A stretch of 44,073 nucleotides of DNA from JBIOWF01 sp044868295 (GTDB taxonomy: Bacteria > Actinomycetota > Actinomycetes > Streptosporangiales > Streptosporangiaceae). The translations under genes and the position numbers were made by a program. Within the stretch, counting starts at the first letter, position 1. Each line of letters opens with the position of its first letter. Shown here piece by piece: positions 23,056 through 31,612 of the stretch. A model generated the notes under the pieces. That model worked only from the letters and a program-made list of their open reading frames with translations. It ran no database searches and was not told where the DNA came from. Location of the stretch: positions 1 to 44,073 of the forward strand of contig JBIOWF010000247.1 in NCBI GenBank assembly GCA_044868295.1. Reading direction: 5' to 3'.

Positions 23056-25523
23056 CAACTCCCGCGACCAGTCCGATGGGATTCGGCCGGATGCGCCGCA
23101 AGGAGGACGCGCGCTTCATCCGCGGGCGCGGCAATTACGTCGACGACGTGAACCTCCCGGGGATGCTGCACGGCGCCATCCTGCGCAGCCCCCACGCGCA
23201 CGCCCGGATCGTCTCGATCGACACGTCCGCGGCCGAGGCACATCCCAAGGTCAAGGCCGTCATCACGGGCGAGACCCTGGCCGGGCTGAACCTCGCCTGG
23301 ATGCCGACGCTCTCCGCCGACGTCCAGGCCGTCCTGGCCACCGACAAGGTCAGGTTCCAGGGGCAGGAGGTCGCCTTCGTCGTCGCGGAGGACCGCTACT
23401 CGGCCCGCGACGCGCTGGAGCTGATCGACGTCGAGTACGAGCCGCTCGACGCGGTGATCGACGCCCGCCGGGCGCTGGACGAGGGCGCTCCGGTCATCCG
23501 CGACGACCTCGAAGGACGGACCGGCAACCACATCTTCGACTGGGAGGCCGGGGACCGGGAGCGCACCGACGCGATCTTCGAGCGGGCCGAGGTCACGGTC
23601 GCCCAGGACATGCTCTACCCCCGCGTCCACCCCGCGCCGCTGGAGACCTGCGGAGCGGTGGCCGACTTCGACAAGGTCACCGGCAAGCTGACCGTCTGGT
23701 GCCCGACCCAGGCGCCGCACGCCCATCGGACGCTGTACGCGCTGGTCGCCGGGCTGCCCGAGCACAAGATCCGGGTGATCTCGCCGGACATCGGCGGCGG
23801 GTTCGGCAACAAGGTCGGCATCTATCCCGGATACGTCTGCGCGATCGTCGGCTCCATCGTCACCGGCAAACCGGTCAAATGGATGGAGGACCGCTCGGAG
23901 AATCTCATGAGCACGTCCTTCGCCCGCGACTACCACATGCACGGCGAGATCGCCTCGACGCGGGACGGCAAGATCCAGGCAATCAGGGTCAAGGTGCTGG
24001 CCGACCATGGGGCGTTCAACGGCACGGCCCAGCCGACGAAGTTCCCCGCCGGCTTCTTCCACGTTTTCACCGGTTCGTACGACCTGCAGGCCGCGCACTG
24101 CGAGGTCACCGGCGTCTACACGAACAAGGCACCCGGCGGCGTGGCGTACGCCTGCTCCTTCCGCATCACCGAGGCCGTCTACCTGGTCGAGCGGATGATC
24201 GACGTGCTGGCGTTCGAGCTCGGCGTGGACCCGGCGGGGCTGCGGCTGCGGAACCTGCTGAAATCCGAGCAGTTCCCCTACATGTCGCCGACCGGCTGGG
24301 AGTACGACTCGGGCGACTACCCACGCACGCTGCGCCTGGCCATGAACATGATCGGCTACGACAAGCTCCGCGCCGAACAGGCCGATCGCCGCGAGCGGGC
24401 CGCCCAGGACGCGCAGCATGCCCGGGACGCGCAGCATGCCCGGGCCGCGCAGCATGCCGGGGACGCTTGGGACGGGGGAAGCGACCAGCACCTGATGGGC
24501 ATCGGGGTCAGCTTCTTCACCGAGGCCGTCGGCGCCGGACCGCGCAAGCACATGGACATCCTCGGCCTCGGCATGGCCGACGGGGCCGAACTGCGCGTGC
24601 ACCCGACGGGCAAGGCCGTGCTGAGAGTGTCCTGCCAGTCGCAGGGCCAGGGCCACGAGACGACGTTCGCGCAGATCGTCGCCGAGGAGCTCGGCATCTC
24701 GCCCGACGACGTCGAGGTCGTGCACGGCGACACCGACCAGACGCCCTTCGGGCTCGGCACGTACGGCTCCCGCTCCACGCCCGTCTCCGGAGGCGCCACC
24801 GCGATGGTCTCCCGCAAGGTCAGGGACCGGGCCAGGCTGGTGGCCGCCGCCATGCTGGAAGCCTCCCCCGAGGACCTCGAATGGACCAAGTCGGACGACG
24901 GGGGCAGATGGGCCGTCCGGGGCGATGTGACACAGGGCAAGACCATCCAGGAGATCGCGCTCGCCGCGCACTCCAACCTGGAGCTGCCCGAGGGGATCGA
25001 GGGACATCTCGACGCCACCTGCGTCTACAACCCGCCGAACCTGACCTATCCATTCGGGGCCTACATCTGCGTGGTGGACGTGGACCCCGGCACCGGCCAG
25101 GTCAAGGTCAGGCGGTTCGTCGCCGTCGACGACTGCGGGGTCAGGATCAACCCGATGATCGTCGAGGGGCAGATCCACGGCGGTCTCGCCGACGGGGTCG
25201 GCATGGCGCTCATGCAGGTCATGGCCTTCGACGAGGACGGCAACCACCTCGGCGCCTCCTTCATGGACTACCTGCTGCCCACCGCCCTGGAATGCCCGTC
25301 CTGGGAGCTCGGCGAGACCGTCACCCCGTCGCCGCACCACCCGATCGGGGCCAAGGGCGTCGGTGAGTCCGCCACCGTGGGCTCGCCTCCCGCCGTCGTC
25401 AACGCGGTCGTCGACGCGCTCCGGCCGTACGGCGTCCGCCACGCCGACATGCCGCTGACGCCCGCCAACGTCTGGCGCACGATCCAGGGCAGCCCGTTCC
25501 GCACCGACCTGGCGATCACATGA
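23052..25523 (+). CDS. coxL: Form I aerobic CO dehydrogenase large (Mo) subunit
   Basis: The 823-aa molybdenum-cytosine-dinucleotide subunit oxidises CO to CO2. The form I active-site loop AYACSFR lies at residues 365-371, with C368 the expected Cu/Mo-bridging cysteine; form II enzymes have AYRGAGR instead. Other family features are FGRMRRKEDARF at the N-terminus, GGGFGNKVG, and QGQGHETTFAQI. Near residues 453-470 a short repeat (DAQHAR twice plus AAQHAG) is inserted in a surface region. ATG 23052 overlaps the coxS stop. The organism can probably scavenge CO. Confidence 0.93.
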   Translation: MTTPATSPMGFGRMRRKEDARFIRGRGNYVDDVNLPGMLHGAILRSPHAHARIVSIDTSAAEAHPKVKAVITGETLAGLNLAWMPTLSADVQAVLATDKVRFQGQEVAFVVAEDRYSARDALELIDVEYEPLDAVIDARRALDEGAPVIRDDLEGRTGNHIFDWEAGDRERTDAIFERAEVTVAQDMLYPRVHPAPLETCGAVADFDKVTGKLTVWCPTQAPHAHRTLYALVAGLPEHKIRVISPDIGGGFGNKVGIYPGYVCAIVGSIVTGKPVKWMEDRSENLMSTSFARDYHMHGEIASTRDGKIQAIRVKVLADHGAFNGTAQPTKFPAGFFHVFTGSYDLQAAHCEVTGVYTNKAPGGVAYACSFRITEAVYLVERMIDVLAFELGVDPAGLRLRNLLKSEQFPYMSPTGWEYDSGDYPRTLRLAMNMIGYDKLRAEQADRRERAAQDAQHARDAQHARAAQHAGDAWDGGSDQHLMGIGVSFFTEAVGAGPRKHMDILGLGMADGAELRVHPTGKAVLRVSCQSQGQGHETTFAQIVAEELGISPDDVEVVHGDTDQTPFGLGTYGSRSTPVSGGATAMVSRKVRDRARLVAAAMLEASPEDLEWTKSDDGGRWAVRGDVTQGKTIQEIALAAHSNLELPEGIEGHLDATCVYNPPNLTYPFGAYICVVDVDPGTGQVKVRRFVAVDDCGVRINPMIVEGQIHGGLADGVGMALMQVMAFDEDGNHLGASFMDYLLPTALECPSWELGETVTPSPHHPIGAKGVGESATVGSPPAVVNAVVDALRPYGVRHADMPLTPANVWRTIQGSPFRTDLAIT
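24408..24461. repeat. 18-bp tandem repeat in coxL
   Basis: Three in-frame 18-bp units (GACGCGCAGCATGCCCGG, an identical copy, and GCCGCGCAGCATGCCGGG) encode DAQHAR, DAQHAR and AAQHAG. Confidence 0.85.
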
Positions 25524-26260
25524 CGCGCGTCCCGCCGGGCTCTTCCCGCTCAGGCCGTCTCGGGCTGCTTGAGCGGGCGGGCGTGCTGAGCGCGGGCCGC
25601 CAGCCGTACGTCATGGCGACGGTGGTCCGCGCCGAACGGCCGACCAGCGCCAAGGCGGGAGATCGGGCGCTGGTGCTGGCGGACGGCACCGTCGAGGGGT
25701 TCGTCGGCGGCCACTGCGCCCTGGCCGCCGTGCGGACGCAGGGGCTCCGGCTGCTGCGGAGCGGCAGCTCGACTCTCCTGCGGATCACGCCCGAGGCGGC
25801 CGAGCCGTACGAGACGGAGGGGCTGGTCGCCGTCGGCCAGCCCTGCCTGTCGGGCGGCACGCTGGAGATCTTCCTGGAGGCGGTGTTGCCGCCGATGCTC
25901 GTCCACATCCACGGGCAGGGGCCGATCGCGCGGGCGCTGGACACGGTGGGCATCGCCCTCGGCTACCAGACGGAGCTGACGGCCGATCCCATGGCGTCGC
26001 TCGCCGATGACACCGCCGCCGTGATCGTGGCCTCCCACGGGGCCGACGAGACACCGGTGCTGACCCGGGCGATCGCCGCGGGTGTCCCGTACATCGGGCT
26101 GGTGGCGAGCCGGAAGCGGGGCGCCGCCGTACTCGCCGAGATCGAGGGCGGAGACCGGGTGCACACCCCGGCCGGCCTGGACATCGGCACCCGCGTCCCG
26201 GCTGAGATCGCGTTGTCCATCTACGCCGAGATCGTCGCCTGCCGCCCGTCGCCCCCGTGA
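25520..26260 (+). CDS. XdhC/CoxI family molybdenum-enzyme maturation protein
   Basis: The 246-aa protein of the XdhC/CoxI group has the GDRALVLADGTVEGFVGG segment in the N-terminal domain and a Rossmann half starting HIHGQGPIARAL. XdhC proteins insert or sulfurate the molybdenum cofactor; CoxI-type relatives are found in cox operons and presumably mature CoxL. The ATG overlaps the coxL stop (ATGA), so it is co-translated. coxD/E/F are not in this position, so this and coxG are the only maturation-type genes in the cluster as seen. Confidence 0.85.
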   Translation: MTRVPPGSSRSGRLGLLERAGVLSAGRQPYVMATVVRAERPTSAKAGDRALVLADGTVEGFVGGHCALAAVRTQGLRLLRSGSSTLLRITPEAAEPYETEGLVAVGQPCLSGGTLEIFLEAVLPPMLVHIHGQGPIARALDTVGIALGYQTELTADPMASLADDTAAVIVASHGADETPVLTRAIAAGVPYIGLVASRKRGAAVLAEIEGGDRVHTPAGLDIGTRVPAEIALSIYAEIVACRPSPP

Positions 26261-26274
26261 CGGTCATCCCTTCC

Positions 26275-26367
26275 GCCGTAAGTGTCAGGGCCAGCAGGCT
26301 CTGTCAACCTCTGCAAGCCCGCCGTAAGTGTCAGGGGCAGCCGGCTCTGTGAACTTCTGCAAGCCCG
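26275..26367. repeat. 46-bp tandem direct repeat between coxI-like gene and coxG
   Basis: GCCGTAAGTGTCAGGG... begins at 26275 and again at 26321, giving two adjacent copies of a 46-bp unit ending ...CTGCAAGCCC, with about five differences. Each contains an imperfect GGGCC/GGCTC hairpin. It fills most of the intergenic region and may separate or modulate coxG expression. Confidence 0.8.
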
Positions 26368-26444
26368 TTATGGACGCAGGGGGCAGATGTTGCCGTTCTC
26401 GCCGGTCTGGGAAATCTCTAGTGTGCTCGGCATCGGAGGTGGCC

Positions 26445-27104
26445 ATGAAGGTTGTGGGCAGTGCCCTGCTCGGCGTGAAGCGCGATCGGGTCTGGGCGGC
26501 GCTGCAGGATCCGGGTGTCCTGGTGCAGACGATCCCCGGCTGTGAACGCCTGGAAGCCGTGGGCGCCGACACCTACAAGATGACCGTGAGCGCGGGCGTC
26601 GCCTCCATCAAGGGCGTCTATCAGGGGGAGGTCGCGCTCGCCGAGCCCGAGGAGCCGGAGCGGTTCGTGCTGCGAGCCCGGGGCCAGGGCGCTCCCGGCA
26701 CCGTCGACGCCACCGTCCAGGTGCGGCTCAGCGAGGTCGAGGGCGGCACCCGCGTCGACTACGACGCCGAGGCGGTCGTGGGCGGCATGATCGGCGGTGT
26801 CGGCCAGCGCATGCTCGGCTCGGTGGCCAAGAAGACCGCCGGAGAGTTCTTCTCGGCGGTCGAGGAGCACCTCCTTTCCGGTACGGCTGTCGCCCCCGAA
26901 CCGGTGGGCGTGGCCGCGGCCCCGGTCGCCGTGGCGCCGCGGACGGCGGAGGCGGGCCAGGTGTTCAGCAGGGCGCCGGAGACCGCTGGGCGGAAGGCGC
27001 CGCGGCAGGGCGTTCCGGCCTGGTCGCTGCTCGCCGCGTTCGGCATGGGCGCAGGTATCGCCCTCGGCAGCGCCGTGATCGGCTGGCTGCTCGGCCGGTC
27101 CTGA
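26445..27104 (+). CDS. coxG: CoxG, SRPBCC-fold CO dehydrogenase membrane-association protein
   Basis: The 219-aa protein has an N-terminal START/SRPBCC domain (VWAALQDPGVLVQTIPGCERLE and YKMTVSAGVASIKGVYQGEV are diagnostic CoxG stretches), a Pro/Ala-rich linker (about 145-195) and a C-terminal membrane helix (LLAAFGMGAGIALGSAVIGWLLG). CoxG recruits CO dehydrogenase to the membrane and probably shuttles quinone. ATG 26445 has GGAGGT 4 nt upstream. It lies downstream of coxMSL with the repeat-rich gap between. Confidence 0.88.
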   Translation: MKVVGSALLGVKRDRVWAALQDPGVLVQTIPGCERLEAVGADTYKMTVSAGVASIKGVYQGEVALAEPEEPERFVLRARGQGAPGTVDATVQVRLSEVEGGTRVDYDAEAVVGGMIGGVGQRMLGSVAKKTAGEFFSAVEEHLLSGTAVAPEPVGVAAAPVAVAPRTAEAGQVFSRAPETAGRKAPRQGVPAWSLLAAFGMGAGIALGSAVIGWLLGRS

Positions 27105-27179
27105 CCGTCGATCCACTCTTCGGTCCGGAATCAGGAGAAATATCTCGCGGGCCGCGATCTTCCGGCGTACGTTGACCGT

Positions 27180-28082
27180 ATGCGGGAAGCTCGCGCGGAG
27201 GACGCTCGATCAGAGGCCAGAAGACTGATCCGTGAACTCTTCGGAGAGGAGCGTCCGACGGCCGTCGAGTTGCTCCACGAGGCCGAAGGCGTGCTCTCCC
27301 CCGATCGTGCGGCGCGCTGCGCAGAGCTGGCCCGCTGGGCCCCGCTCACGCGACGCTCCGCCGAGCTGGCCGCCATCGCCGCGTTGTACGTGGGGACGGC
27401 CGAGCTGGGCGCCCAATGGTGGACCGAGGGCAGGGGCGGGAAGCTCCCGCCGCCGGACGAGGTCCTCACCACAGCCGTCGCGATCGAGCCGTGGACCGAC
27501 CTCACCGCGCTGGAGATGCTCGCCGCCTGGATCGCGGACGACGTGGCCGACGCCCGATGGGGGCCGCCGATCGCGGTGGCCGACCTGAACTCCTGGCAGG
27601 CCGAGGACCGCGTCGAGCTCCCTCATGGTGCCCGGACCGGTCAGCGCCTGGTCGTCGCCTTCGACGCCGGCGGGCGGCTGGACGCCGTCGTGGTCGGGCG
27701 CACGGACGGCGACCTCGGCTCGAACCTGGACTTCGCCTCCCTCCGCTACTCACGGCCGGCGGAGGCGCAGTGGAGCTGGGGCGTGGCCGCCGGGCTCGGC
27801 CCCCATCCGCTGCCCGGCGAGAGCCCCGATCCCTACGCGGAACCGGTCGACCCCGAGGCCGTGGCGGCGCTGCGGGAGTGGGCGGTGCGCCACGGCGCGT
27901 CCGCCTCCGTGGTGGGGCAGCTCTGGGAGGCGCGGGGCGAGGTGGTCGCGGCGATCGAGCGAGTCGACTGGATGTGGCGCAGCGCCGAATGGTTCGCCTG
28001 GTGGCGCGCCGTCTCCGCCCTCGTCGACGGCGAGGACGAGCAACTCGCCGCCCGGCTGTCCGACCTCGCATCCGGCCCCTGA
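27180..28082 (+). CDS. Hypothetical protein, Trp-rich C-terminus
   Basis: The 300-aa cytoplasmic protein starts with a charged helical region (REARAEDARSEARRLIRELF), then an Ala-rich helical middle (TRRSAELAAIAALYVGTAELGAQWW), a strand-rich domain (VELPHGARTGQRLVVAFDAGGRLDAVVVGRTDG) and a Trp-rich helical end (WMWRSAEWFAWWRAV). I do not recognise a family. ATG 27180 has no good ribosome site and may be leaderless. Whether it belongs to the cox operon is unclear; a ~75-bp gap follows coxG. Confidence 0.65.
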   Translation: MREARAEDARSEARRLIRELFGEERPTAVELLHEAEGVLSPDRAARCAELARWAPLTRRSAELAAIAALYVGTAELGAQWWTEGRGGKLPPPDEVLTTAVAIEPWTDLTALEMLAAWIADDVADARWGPPIAVADLNSWQAEDRVELPHGARTGQRLVVAFDAGGRLDAVVVGRTDGDLGSNLDFASLRYSRPAEAQWSWGVAAGLGPHPLPGESPDPYAEPVDPEAVAALREWAVRHGASASVVGQLWEARGEVVAAIERVDWMWRSAEWFAWWRAVSALVDGEDEQLAARLSDLASGP

Positions 28083-28116
28083 TCACAGGCGTCGGCCCGG
28101 CACGTTGGCCCGGGGC

Positions 28117-28210
28117 GCTGATCTCGGGCGTCGGCTGATTTCGGACACCGATCAGGGAGCTGATCTCGGGCGTCGGCTGGTTCGGACACCGATCAGGGAG
28201 CTGATCCGGG
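28117..28210. repeat. 41/42-bp tandem repeat downstream of the 27180 gene
   Basis: GCTGATCTCGGGCGTCGGCT...ATCAGGGA occurs at 28117-28158 and again at 28159-28199, with a partial third copy (GCTGATCCGGG) at 28200. A divergent fragment, TGATCACAGGCGTCGGC, precedes it at 28080. It lies in the gap before the DsbA gene. Confidence 0.8.
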
Positions 28211-28306
28211 ATCGCCGCCGAACCGGTGGCGGACAGTGATCCCCGGGCGACGATCCGGGTGCTTATGCTGGGAATTCGCCGCGTTCGTAGCTGGTTGCAG
28301 CACCAT

Positions 28307-28954
28307 GTGAAGGTTGAGATCTTTTCTGATGTCGTCTGCCCGTGGTGCTACATCGGGCACGCGCGGTTCGCGAAAGCCGTACAGCTGTATGGAGGCGACG
28401 TAGAAGTCGTCTACCGCCCGTTCCAGCTGGAGCCGGACGCCGTCTCCGACGGTGCACCGTTGCGGCCTTGGCTGGAGCGGAAGTTCGGCGGCCCGGCGCA
28501 GGCGACGCAGATCATTGGGCGGGTCACGCAGGTGGCGGCCCAGGATGGTCTGGAGCTCCGTTTCGATCGAGCCGTCCATGCCAACACGTTCGAGGCGCAC
28601 CGGTTGATCTGGCTGGGCGAGCGAGCCGGGCGCGGCGCGGAGACGGCGGACCGGCTCTTCCGCGCTCACTTTCACGACGGCCTCGATGTCGGGGACCCCG
28701 AGACCCTGGCGAAGCTGGCCGCCGAGCTGGGAGTCCAGGACACCGGTGAAGGGGTCGCGGAGGTCCGTCAGGATCTGTCCAGAGCCCGCGATCTCGGCAT
28801 CAGCGGCGTCCCGCTGTTCCTCTTCGAGGGCCAGTTCGCCGTCTCGGGCGCGCAGCCCGTCGAGACCCTTGTCGCCGCCCTCCGTGAGGTCGAGTCACGT
28901 ACGGCCGTCGCCGCGTCCCAGGACGGCTGCGACGACGGCTTCTGCGCGGTCTGA
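28307..28954 (+). CDS. DsbA family oxidoreductase (FrnE-like)
   Basis: The 215-aa thioredoxin-fold protein has a CPWC active site at residues 11-14 and a cis-Pro loop ISGVPLFLF near the C-terminal part, with the helical insert expected in FrnE/2-hydroxychromene-2-carboxylate isomerase-type proteins. The start is not certain: GTG 28307 places VKVEIFSDVVCPWC at the N-terminus as in relatives, while ATG 28265 would add 14 residues. The C-terminal CDDGFC resembles the extra Cys tail seen in some FrnE proteins. It likely acts in cytoplasmic thiol-disulfide or detoxification chemistry next to sulfur genes (inference). Confidence 0.85.
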   Translation: MKVEIFSDVVCPWCYIGHARFAKAVQLYGGDVEVVYRPFQLEPDAVSDGAPLRPWLERKFGGPAQATQIIGRVTQVAAQDGLELRFDRAVHANTFEAHRLIWLGERAGRGAETADRLFRAHFHDGLDVGDPETLAKLAAELGVQDTGEGVAEVRQDLSRARDLGISGVPLFLFEGQFAVSGAQPVETLVAALREVESRTAVAASQDGCDDGFCAV

Positions 28955-29081
28955 CGTTCCGTACGGCTCCCGCCTACAGGGGCGCGGGAGCGGTACGGCG
29001 TCACGCCTCGTTGTCGCCCCTGTATGACAGCGAGGTGTGAAGGTGCTGCTGCGGCGCGGCCGGGGCGTCGGTCGCGACTCC

Positions 29082-29666
29082 TCAGCCGACGCTCGGACGC
29101 AGCCGCGCGATGACGTCGTCGATGTCCACACGTGGGCCGCGGTTGTAGGGAAGCTTGGACAGCAGCATCCCCATCGCGCAGGTGTCGGTGAGCGCGGCGA
29201 CGGTCAGCCCGGCACCGATGAACGCGGCGACGAACAGGGTGGCGGGCAGCCAGAGTGACGCCACGACGGAGGTGAAGACGATGCCTCCCGCCACGAGTCG
29301 CACCTGTCGTTCCAAGCCCCACCGCTGCCTGCCGCGGATGACCGGCGCACCGGAGGCGATCCAGGAGTTCATCCCGCCGGTGAGGACGACGACATCGGAC
29401 AGCCCCGCCTCCGACAGCGAGCGCTGCGCGCGCGTCGCGCGTGCTCCGGACTGGCAGACGAGAAGCATCTTTCCGCCCGCGTCCACGACGATCTGCCGCA
29501 GGTGGGCGTCCACCTGATCCAGTGGCAGATTGATGGCTCCCGCGATGTGGGCGGACTCGAACTCCGCCGGTGTGCGCACGTCGACGGCCGGCACATCCGG
29601 ATCGGCGTCGAGCAGCGAGCGGGCTGATTCGGCGTCGATCGCCGAAGGGAGGGTCGGGACTGTCAC
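29082..29666 (-). CDS. Rhodanese domain protein with C-terminal membrane domain
   Basis: The 194-aa protein has an N-terminal rhodanese domain with active-site C71 in CQSGARA and the DVRTPAEFESAHIAGAINLPL signature, followed by a DUF2892-type hydrophobic region (VRLVAGGIVFTSVVASLW, FVAAFIGAGLTVAAL) and the typical CAMGMLLSKLPYN tail. GTG 29666 is preferred over upstream starts that fall in the repeat DNA, with GGAG upstream. It lies downstream of the CstB-like gene and is co-directional, so it is probably part of the same sulfur-handling operon and moves sulfane sulfur at the membrane. Confidence 0.85.
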   Translation of the reverse strand: MTVPTLPSAIDAESARSLLDADPDVPAVDVRTPAEFESAHIAGAINLPLDQVDAHLRQIVVDAGGKMLLVCQSGARATRAQRSLSEAGLSDVVVLTGGMNSWIASGAPVIRGRQRWGLERQVRLVAGGIVFTSVVASLWLPATLFVAAFIGAGLTVAALTDTCAMGMLLSKLPYNRGPRVDIDDVIARLRPSVG

Positions 29667-29721
29667 GCTCTCTCCATTTCGTTCGTTGATAACTGGTGAC
29701 TGGTGCTTTGTGATTGATGGG

Positions 29722-29785
29722 CGGTAGGTCGGGTCCCGTATCGGCCGGTAGGTCGGGCCTGTATCGGCCGGTCGACCGGGTCTCG
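29722..29785. repeat. ~24-bp tandem repeat between CstB-like gene and rhodanese gene
   Basis: CGGTAGGTCGGGTCCCGTAT... occurs at 29722-29745 and 29746-29768, with a degenerate third copy at 29769. It fills the intergenic gap. Confidence 0.7.
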
Positions 29786-29799
29786 CGTTCGCCACTCGG

Positions 29800-31311
29800 T
29801 CAGGCCGCGTGCTGGGCGGCGCGGGCGGCGATCACGTCGTTGACTCCGCCGCCTGTCAGCGCGATCGGCCGGTAGCCTTCCCGGGCGAGCAGCGTGGCGG
29901 CGATGGCCGCTCGTCGCCCTGAACCGCAGGCGACGAGAACCGGGCGGTCCCTGTCGAGTCCTTCGGGAATGCCTTCTGCCACCAGATCGGGCAGGAATCG
30001 CTCCACCGCGCCGTCCAAATGGGCGTTCTCCCGCTCATTCGGCATCCGGACGTCCAGCAGCTGTGCGTCCGGCTGATCGAGACGCGTGAGGAAGGCGGGT
30101 AGCTCGACCAGGGTGAAGGTCTCCGTGGCGGCCGGGCCGAGGTCGCGGATGACGCCCCGCACGGTGTCGATCCCGATTTGCGCGAGCTGGGTGACCGCCT
30201 CCGCGACGTCCTGGCCGGGGTCGGCGACCAGCACGATCGGCGCCCCGTACGGCAGCAGCCACCCGACCCAGCTGCCGAAGTCGGTGCCGAGCTCGATGCC
30301 GACCGAACCGGGAAGGAACCCCGCGGCCTGCGCCCGCCTAGGGCGGATGTCGACCACCTGCACGTCGTCTGTCCAGATGCCGATTGGCCGGCCAGCCTCT
30401 GGCCGGGTGCCGTCAGGCTGGAGGTCGTCCGTGCCACCAGGCCGGCGAGCGTGAGCGGCAGGGTTCGGCCGGGTGCTGTATCGCTGAGCGTCGTCTGGCC
30501 GGGTGCCGACCGGCCTGGTGTCATCTGGTCGGGTGTGATCTGGCCGGCCGGGGGCGGTCACTTCCGGGACCCCAAGTGGGGGCATCGGGGGGACGCCATG
30601 GACGTTGGCCGGGCCTATGTGCCGGTAGAAGGCCGGGATCGGCAGCGGCGCGGCGAGCAGGTGGTCGGCGAATCGCCCGGCGTCGTCGATGGCCAGCATC
30701 GGGTTGCTCTGGAGCTCTTCACCGATGCTGGAGGTATACCGACCGGCGCCGGTGGCCGTGCAGAACGAGCCCTCGCCATGGGTCGGAAACAGCCCGACCG
30801 ATCGCGGCAGGGCCGCGAGCCGGTGCAGGGAGCCGTGTTGCAGCCTCGCGAGCGTGCGGGCGCGGGCTGGGCCCAGCAGGTCGGGCCTTCCGGCGGAGGC
30901 GACGAGCAGGCTGCCGCCGGAGAAGACCGCGACGGGTTCTCCGTCGATCAGCACCAGGTAACTGGTGTGCTCCGGCGTGTGGCCGGGAGTGTGGATCGGG
31001 CGGATCGACAGACCGGCCTCGGCCTTGATGTCGTCCAGGTGGAAGGCCGGCGTATGCGCGTAGGCGGCGGCCGCGGCAGCGGGGAGCACCAGCTCCGCGC
31101 CTGTACGGAGCGCCGCCTGCTCGCCGCCGGAGACGTAGTCGTTGTGCAGGTGGGTCTCCAGCACGAACCGCAGCTCCACGTCCCGCTCGGCCGCCGCCGT
31201 CAGGAACCGGTCGATGTCGCGCTGCGGATCGACGAGGACGCCCAGGCCCTCGTGTGTGAACAGGTAGGTCTGATCCCCCAGTCCGGGGGTTCGAAATGAC
31301 ATGACGTCCAT
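29800..31311 (-). CDS. CstB-like metallo-beta-lactamase/rhodanese fusion (persulfide dioxygenase-sulfurtransferase)
   Basis: The 503-aa protein combines an N-terminal MBL domain with ETHLHNDYVSGG (H54, H56, D58), TPGHTPEHTSY (H111) and GRPDL, matching persulfide dioxygenases, a Thr/Arg/Pro/Asp-rich linker, and two rhodanese-homology regions; only the second has the catalytic Cys (C462 in VACGSGRRAA). The order MBL, inactive rhodanese, active rhodanese is that of S. aureus CstB, which oxidises low-molecular-weight persulfides and transfers sulfur. The usual Asp of the GD motif is replaced (FSGGSLL). ATG 31311 lies just downstream of a CstR-type operator. The ~57-aa low-complexity linker (TRPDDTRPVGTRPDD) is unusual. 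Confidence 0.85.
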   Translation of the reverse strand: MDVMSFRTPGLGDQTYLFTHEGLGVLVDPQRDIDRFLTAAAERDVELRFVLETHLHNDYVSGGEQAALRTGAELVLPAAAAAAYAHTPAFHLDDIKAEAGLSIRPIHTPGHTPEHTSYLVLIDGEPVAVFSGGSLLVASAGRPDLLGPARARTLARLQHGSLHRLAALPRSVGLFPTHGEGSFCTATGAGRYTSSIGEELQSNPMLAIDDAGRFADHLLAAPLPIPAFYRHIGPANVHGVPPMPPLGVPEVTAPGRPDHTRPDDTRPVGTRPDDAQRYSTRPNPAAHARRPGGTDDLQPDGTRPEAGRPIGIWTDDVQVVDIRPRRAQAAGFLPGSVGIELGTDFGSWVGWLLPYGAPIVLVADPGQDVAEAVTQLAQIGIDTVRGVIRDLGPAATETFTLVELPAFLTRLDQPDAQLLDVRMPNERENAHLDGAVERFLPDLVAEGIPEGLDRDRPVLVACGSGRRAAIAATLLAREGYRPIALTGGGVNDVIAARAAQHAA

Positions 31312-31334
31312 GTCACTTGCCTCACTTTCTGTTA

Positions 31335-31350
31335 ATACCCCCCGGGGTAT
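31335..31350. promoter_or_regulatory. CsoR/CstR-type operator before CstB-like gene
   Basis: ATACCCCCCGGGGTAT has perfect 7-bp arms around CC, 24 bp upstream of the 31311 start. It matches the GC-run palindromes bound by CsoR/CstR-family repressors. Confidence 0.75.
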
Positions 31351-31434
31351 AGCCGGGACGTGGGTATGGATGAAATGCGCGCCGAGTGCGGCCTGGTCGG
31401 CCGGTGAACGGTGCGTACGGCTATGGAATTTCAC

Positions 31435-31450
31435 ATACCCCCGGGGGTAT
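31435..31450. promoter_or_regulatory. Second CsoR/CstR-type operator
   Basis: ATACCCCCGGGGGTAT is a perfect 16-bp palindrome, centred exactly 100 bp from the first site. The stretch 31312-31686 contains no convincing gene apart from these sites and a repeat. Confidence 0.75.
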
Positions 31451-31612
31451 ATCGGGAGCGTGCGACGGTGATTGGTTGTCGCGGGCGGTGGCGTTGACTA
31501 CGGGCAAACAGGGTGACTACCGGCAATGCCAAGGCCGGGAGCGGCTTTTCTGGGCTTGCGGCAGGTATGGAACGGATTCCTGCGCGGGGCTGAGAGCGGC
31601 TCTCCGTGCTGG

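Noticed and set aside
22878..25442. 854-aa minus-strand frame over coxS/coxL
   Set aside because: Coding evidence is overwhelming for CoxL on the plus strand. The antisense frame is His/Asp/Val-rich noise, and its apparent repeats are the coxS tandem repeats read backwards.
31270..31300. Segment with a GGGGGTTCGAA T-loop-like string
   Set aside because: No acceptor or anticodon arms; it is the 5' coding end of the CstB-like gene.
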